Positions 6,475 through 9,050 of a stretch of DNA of 9,050 nucleotides are shown here, piece by piece (the first letter of the stretch is position 1; every line of letters starts with the position of its first letter). The notes under the pieces were generated by a model that did not search any database, had not been told where the DNA came from, and saw only the letters and a program-made list of their open reading frames with translations. The stretch comes from Candidatus Aminicenantota bacterium (GTDB lineage Bacteria > Acidobacteriota > B3-B38 > Guanabaribacteriales > B3-B38), in assembly GCA_029880275.1 (NCBI GenBank), contig JAOUOQ010000061.1, positions 1 to 9,050 of the forward strand. Direction: 5' to 3'. A program made the position numbers and the translations under genes.

Positions 6475-8082
6475 CTATGGGGATGATTTTTCTTTTTCGG
6501 TAGGCTGCTGTTTTCCCGGGGCGTAGTAACCTTTTTTGGTGCGGGCTTTCAGATCCTTATCGGAGAGCTCTACTTTTATGGTTCGCCAGCTGCCATCCTG
6601 CCCTTTATTGGTAGAGGCATAACCCAGGGCATACTGCGAGCGGAGCTCCCGGGCAATCTGAAGGTAAATCTCATCCAGTCGGCTCACCGATTGGGGGAAG
6701 AAAGCCTCTCCCCCGGTCCAATCGGAGAGCGACTTCAGCACTATCTCCCCCAATCCTTTTTCCTCAAAGGGTGTTTGACGCCTGAAGGGAGCGGGTAGGG
6801 TGAGCCATTTCTCAATAATCCCGATGGAGTATATCTTGACCTCGGCTCTCTTGGCTGCCTCCAGCACCTGTTCCTCGGTCATCTCCTGCACGGTATCATA
6901 CCCATCGGAAAGCAGGATAATGGCTTTTCTTCCCGTTTTATCTTCCAGCTTCTTTATCCCCTCCCAGAGGGCTTTATTCAGGGCGGTAGCCCCCTCAGCA
7001 TCCGTGGAGTCAATAGCGGTGAGGAGCTTCCCTTTATCGCTGGTAAAGTCTTGAAGGACCTTGACCTCACTATCAAAATCGATGAAAAATGCCTCCTCGT
7101 CGTCTTTCAGCGTGCGGATAAACTTTTTCGCCCCTTCCTTTGCCCGAACTATTTTAAGCCCTTCCATGCTCCCGCTGCTATCGAGGAGTAAGCCTATCAC
7201 CAGAGGACGCTCTTCCCGGGTGAAATGGGTTATCGCTTGAAGAGCACCATCCTCATAGACGCGGAAATCATCCTCATCCAGCCCGGAGATATACTTGTTT
7301 CTTTTGTCGGTGACGGTGACATCAAGGGTTACCAGATTCACTCTTGCCTCAAAGAGATAGCCCTCTAAATCGCGCGAGACGATAAGGTCGCTCCCCTTCT
7401 CTCCTTCGCTGTTATAGGCTACTACCTCTATTATTTTGCGGTTGAATTCCTGCCCGGCGTCCCAGGAGAACTGATAAGGCGGCTCCCTATCGGTAAAAAC
7501 CAGCTTTTGGTCGATATAGAACTCCACTCGCTCGACCGATGTTCCCGGAGGGGTGGAGACCTCGGCGGATATGGTCACCTTGCCCGACAGGTAGGTGTCA
7601 GGCTGGGGAGAGGTGATCTTCACCTCCAGCCCCTTAGGCTCCCGAGGGGGGAGGGCTTCCTCCTCCTTCTGTTCAGGAGGAGAAGGAGCCTGATAGATGG
7701 TCTCCTTTGGATAGTAGCCGATAACCGCTACCTCGTGCTCCAGGGGCGCTTCGCCGAAATCATAAGAGCACTCATAAGGAGACTCCCTGTCAGTGGCGAT
7801 CAGCTTGCCATCGATATGAAATTCCACCCAGAGTAAATTTGGGTCCTCAATGTTCAGGGTCATCTTCTGCCTGCCCTGAATGATCTTAATATCGCGAAGA
7901 AGAACCTTAGCCACTGTCTCCTGCTTATCAACCTGGCAGCAGGCGACAGTGGAAATTGTCTTTGGAGTTGACTCTGCAGAAAGGAGCAGGAAAAACCCTA
8001 CACTCAGAAATAGAGGCAAGATGAGGAGATAACGGGTCTTTGCCCCTCTCGGACTGGCTATTTTGAAATCTCGGTATGACAT
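6475..8082 (-). CDS. Exported VWA-domain protein with two Ig-like repeats (VWFA-related Acidobacterial domain type)
   Basis: A 535-residue protein of unknown precise function. A basic N-terminus and a hydrophobic stretch (about 18-35) act as signal peptide or membrane anchor. Two related Ig-like units follow, at about 86-124 and 154-224, sharing the pattern VEF-x-ID-x-KL-xx-TDRE-x-PY. A Pro/Glu-rich linker joins them at 131-150. Next comes a segment typical of the Acidobacterial VWFA-related family (VTLDVTVTDKRNKYISGLD, DDFRVYEDG), then the VWA domain. Its metal site is intact: Asp301, Ser303, Ser305 in DSSGSM, Thr366 and Asp393. Such proteins probably bind ligands in a metal-dependent way in the envelope. 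The start is placed at ATG 8082, because GGAG at 8093-8096 lies 10 bases before it. A TTG at 8091 in frame is too close to that site. The gene follows its tandem paralog by 15 bases, so both are likely one transcript. Confidence 0.85.
   Translation of the reverse strand: MSYRDFKIASPRGAKTRYLLILPLFLSVGFFLLLSAESTPKTISTVACCQVDKQETVAKVLLRDIKIIQGRQKMTLNIEDPNLLWVEFHIDGKLIATDRESPYECSYDFGEAPLEHEVAVIGYYPKETIYQAPSPPEQKEEEALPPREPKGLEVKITSPQPDTYLSGKVTISAEVSTPPGTSVERVEFYIDQKLVFTDREPPYQFSWDAGQEFNRKIIEVVAYNSEGEKGSDLIVSRDLEGYLFEARVNLVTLDVTVTDKRNKYISGLDEDDFRVYEDGALQAITHFTREERPLVIGLLLDSSGSMEGLKIVRAKEGAKKFIRTLKDDEEAFFIDFDSEVKVLQDFTSDKGKLLTAIDSTDAEGATALNKALWEGIKKLEDKTGRKAIILLSDGYDTVQEMTEEQVLEAAKRAEVKIYSIGIIEKWLTLPAPFRRQTPFEEKGLGEIVLKSLSDWTGGEAFFPQSVSRLDEIYLQIARELRSQYALGYASTNKGQDGSWRTIKVELSDKDLKARTKKGYYAPGKQQPTEKEKSSP
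6521..7457 (-). repeat. Tandem gene duplication, copy A
   Basis: This part of the downstream VWA gene aligns with 8111-9050 at an offset of 1593 bases, without gaps through the VWA domain. By eye, about nine in ten bases match from 6690 onward. From 6521 to about 6690 (the protein C-terminus) similarity is much lower and the offset changes by one codon to 1590. Confidence 0.85.
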
Positions 8083-8092
8083 ATTATTCAAG

Positions 8093-8096
8093 CTCC
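8093..8096 (-). promoter_or_regulatory. Ribosome binding site (GGAG) deciding the start of the downstream VWA gene
   Basis: On the minus strand GGAG is 10 bases before ATG 8082 but only one base before the in-frame TTG at 8091, which favours the ATG. The site directly follows the upstream gene's TAA (8100-8098). An ATG overlapping that stop (TAATG) opens only a four-codon frame, MELE-stop. Translational coupling between the two genes is therefore plausible. Confidence 0.5.
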
Positions 8097-8097
8097 A

Positions 8098-9018
8098 TTA
8101 CCTTCGCCACGCATAGTAGCCCCTGCGGGTGCGGACTATAAAATCTGGCCGGTTGCGTATCCTGACCTGGACAGTCCGCCAGGTGCCATCTTGTTTTTGG
8201 TTAGTTGAGGTGTATCCCAGGGAGTATTGGGAACGGAGTTCCCGGGCAATCTGCAGATAGATTTTACCCAATCGACTTACCGATGATGGGAAGAAAGCCT
8301 CTCCCCCGGTCCAATCGGAGAGCAACTTCAGCACTATCTCCCCCAGCCCTTTTTCCTCAGAGGGGGTTTGACGCCTGAAGGGGGCTGATAGGGTGAGCCA
8401 TTTCTCAATAATCCCGATGGAATATATCTTGACCTCGGCTCTCTTGGCTGCCTCCAGCACCTGAGCCTCGGTCATCTCCTGCACAGTATCCTTCCCATCG
8501 GAAAGCAGGATAATGGCTTTTTTACCTGTTTTATCTTCCAGCTTCTTTATAGCCTCCCAGAGGGCTTTATTCAGGTTAGTAGCCCCTTCAGCGTAAGTGG
8601 AGTCAATAGCGGTGAGGAGCTCCTCTTTATCGCTGGTAAAGTCCTGAAGAACCTTTACCTCGCTATCAAAATCGATGATAAATGCCTCTTCGTCATCCTT
8701 CAGCGTGTGGATAAACTTTTTCGCCCCTTCCTTTGCCCGGACTATTTTAAGCCCCCCCATGCTCCCGCTGCTATCGAGGAGCAAGCCTATCACCAGAGGG
8801 CGCCCCTCTCGAGTGAAATGGGTAATCGCCTGAAGAGTATCATCCTCATAGACCCGGAAATCATCCTTATCCAGCCCGGAGATATATTTGTTTCTTTTAT
8901 CAGTAACTGTGACATCAAGGAGCACCAGATTTACCATTGCCTCAAAGAGAAAGCCCTCTAAATCACGCAAGACGATAAGGTCGCTCCCCTTCTCTCCTTC
9001 GCTGTTATAGGCTACCAC
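8098..9018 (-). CDS. Tandem paralog of the VWA protein, open frame cut off upstream by an in-frame stop (possible pseudogene)
   Basis: The frame encodes the C-terminal ~306 residues of a VWA protein very like its downstream neighbour. It has the family segment VTVTDKRNKYISGLD-DDFRVYED, the metal-site DSSGSM (about residues 82-87), GATNLNKAL, and LLSDGKD where the neighbour has DGYD. It ends GYYAWRR without the neighbour's basic/acidic tail. Going upstream, homology to the neighbour's second Ig-like unit continues to the window edge but is broken by TAA at 9040-9042. GTG 9018 is only the first possible start after that stop. It has no ribosome site, and a product from it would lack any signal peptide. 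Either the gene is a pseudogene or remnant, its product is made from two pieces, or the base is a sequencing error. The true 5' end is outside the window. Confidence 0.65.
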   Translation of the reverse strand: MVAYNSEGEKGSDLIVLRDLEGFLFEAMVNLVLLDVTVTDKRNKYISGLDKDDFRVYEDDTLQAITHFTREGRPLVIGLLLDSSGSMGGLKIVRAKEGAKKFIHTLKDDEEAFIIDFDSEVKVLQDFTSDKEELLTAIDSTYAEGATNLNKALWEAIKKLEDKTGKKAIILLSDGKDTVQEMTEAQVLEAAKRAEVKIYSIGIIEKWLTLSAPFRRQTPSEEKGLGEIVLKLLSDWTGGEAFFPSSVSRLGKIYLQIARELRSQYSLGYTSTNQKQDGTWRTVQVRIRNRPDFIVRTRRGYYAWRR

Positions 9019-9050
9019 CTCTATTATTCTGCGGTTAAATTACTGCCCAG
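8111..9050 (-). repeat. Tandem gene duplication, copy B (runs off the window edge)
   Basis: This is the partner of 6521-7457. The high-similarity part runs from about 8285 to the last base of the window, so the duplication may extend further and include the Ig-like and signal regions. Confidence 0.85.
9040..9042 (-). other. In-frame TAA (nonsense) inside the upstream VWA copy
   Basis: The minus-strand codon order across 9048-9031 is GGG CAG TAA TTT AAC CGC. The sister gene at 7455-7438 reads GGG CAG GAA TTC AAC CGC. A single G-to-T change converts Glu212 of the sister into a stop. Homology on both sides of the stop shows the frame is otherwise unbroken. Confidence 0.8.

Noticed and set aside
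8082..8091. TTG 8091 as start of the downstream VWA gene.
   Set aside because: The only Shine-Dalgarno (GGAG 8093-8096) is one base away, too close, while ATG 8082 has a workable 10-base spacing.
6475..9050. VWA genes as part of a MoxR/VWA chaperone, ternary defence or similar multi-gene system.
   Set aside because: No MoxR-type ATPase, protease or other partner gene is in the window. The domain layout fits exported VWFA-related proteins instead.
6521..9050. Tandem repeats as an insertion sequence or transposon.
   Set aside because: The repeats are two copies of a coding gene. I see no transposase, terminal inverted repeats or target-site duplication.

Overview
The window looks like a bacterial chromosome segment from a diderm (Gram-negative-type) organism. 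Two things support this. One gene encodes a probable outer-membrane beta-barrel protein with a Sec signal peptide and a C-terminal aromatic residue. Two others encode exported VWA proteins of the 'VWFA-related Acidobacterial domain' type, a family especially common in Acidobacteriota and Aminicenantota. The lineage assignment is inferred from family content and is tentative. No mobile element, CRISPR array, tRNA or rRNA is visible.

Layout. Positions 1-345 (+) hold the C-terminal part of a ROK-family sugar kinase or regulator. Next comes a + strand housekeeping cluster of lepA (388-2202), lepB (2219-2884) and recN (2914-4629). It serves translation-factor function, signal-peptide removal and DNA repair. 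The lepA-lepB pairing is the arrangement known from E. coli. lepA appears to have its own extended -10 promoter placed so that the transcript would start at the ATG (leaderless). A 6-bp inverted repeat lies just upstream of recN, inside the end of lepB. Region 4630-4783 has no gene. It carries two perfect TATAAT boxes and two adjacent inverted repeats before a gene for a small outer-membrane beta-barrel protein (4784-5413, +). mtnP (methylthioadenosine phosphorylase, 5486-6349, +) follows. A convergent gap (6350-6474) holds a good terminator for the opposite strand and a weak one for mtnP.

The right third is on the minus strand. It contains two tandem, highly similar VWA genes. The promoter-distal copy (6475-8082) is complete, with a signal or anchor segment, two related Ig-like repeats and a VWA domain with an intact metal site. 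The upstream copy (8098 to beyond the right edge) is very similar through the VWA domain. It carries an in-frame TAA at 9040-9042 where its sister has GAA, so its open frame here lacks everything before the VWA region. Similarity between copies falls sharply near the C-termini, suggesting gene conversion or recombination.

I do not see a clear new multi-gene system. The most interesting items are the nonsense-interrupted tandem VWA pair, the apparent leaderless lepA start, the palindrome before recN, and the repeat-rich promoter of the outer-membrane gene.
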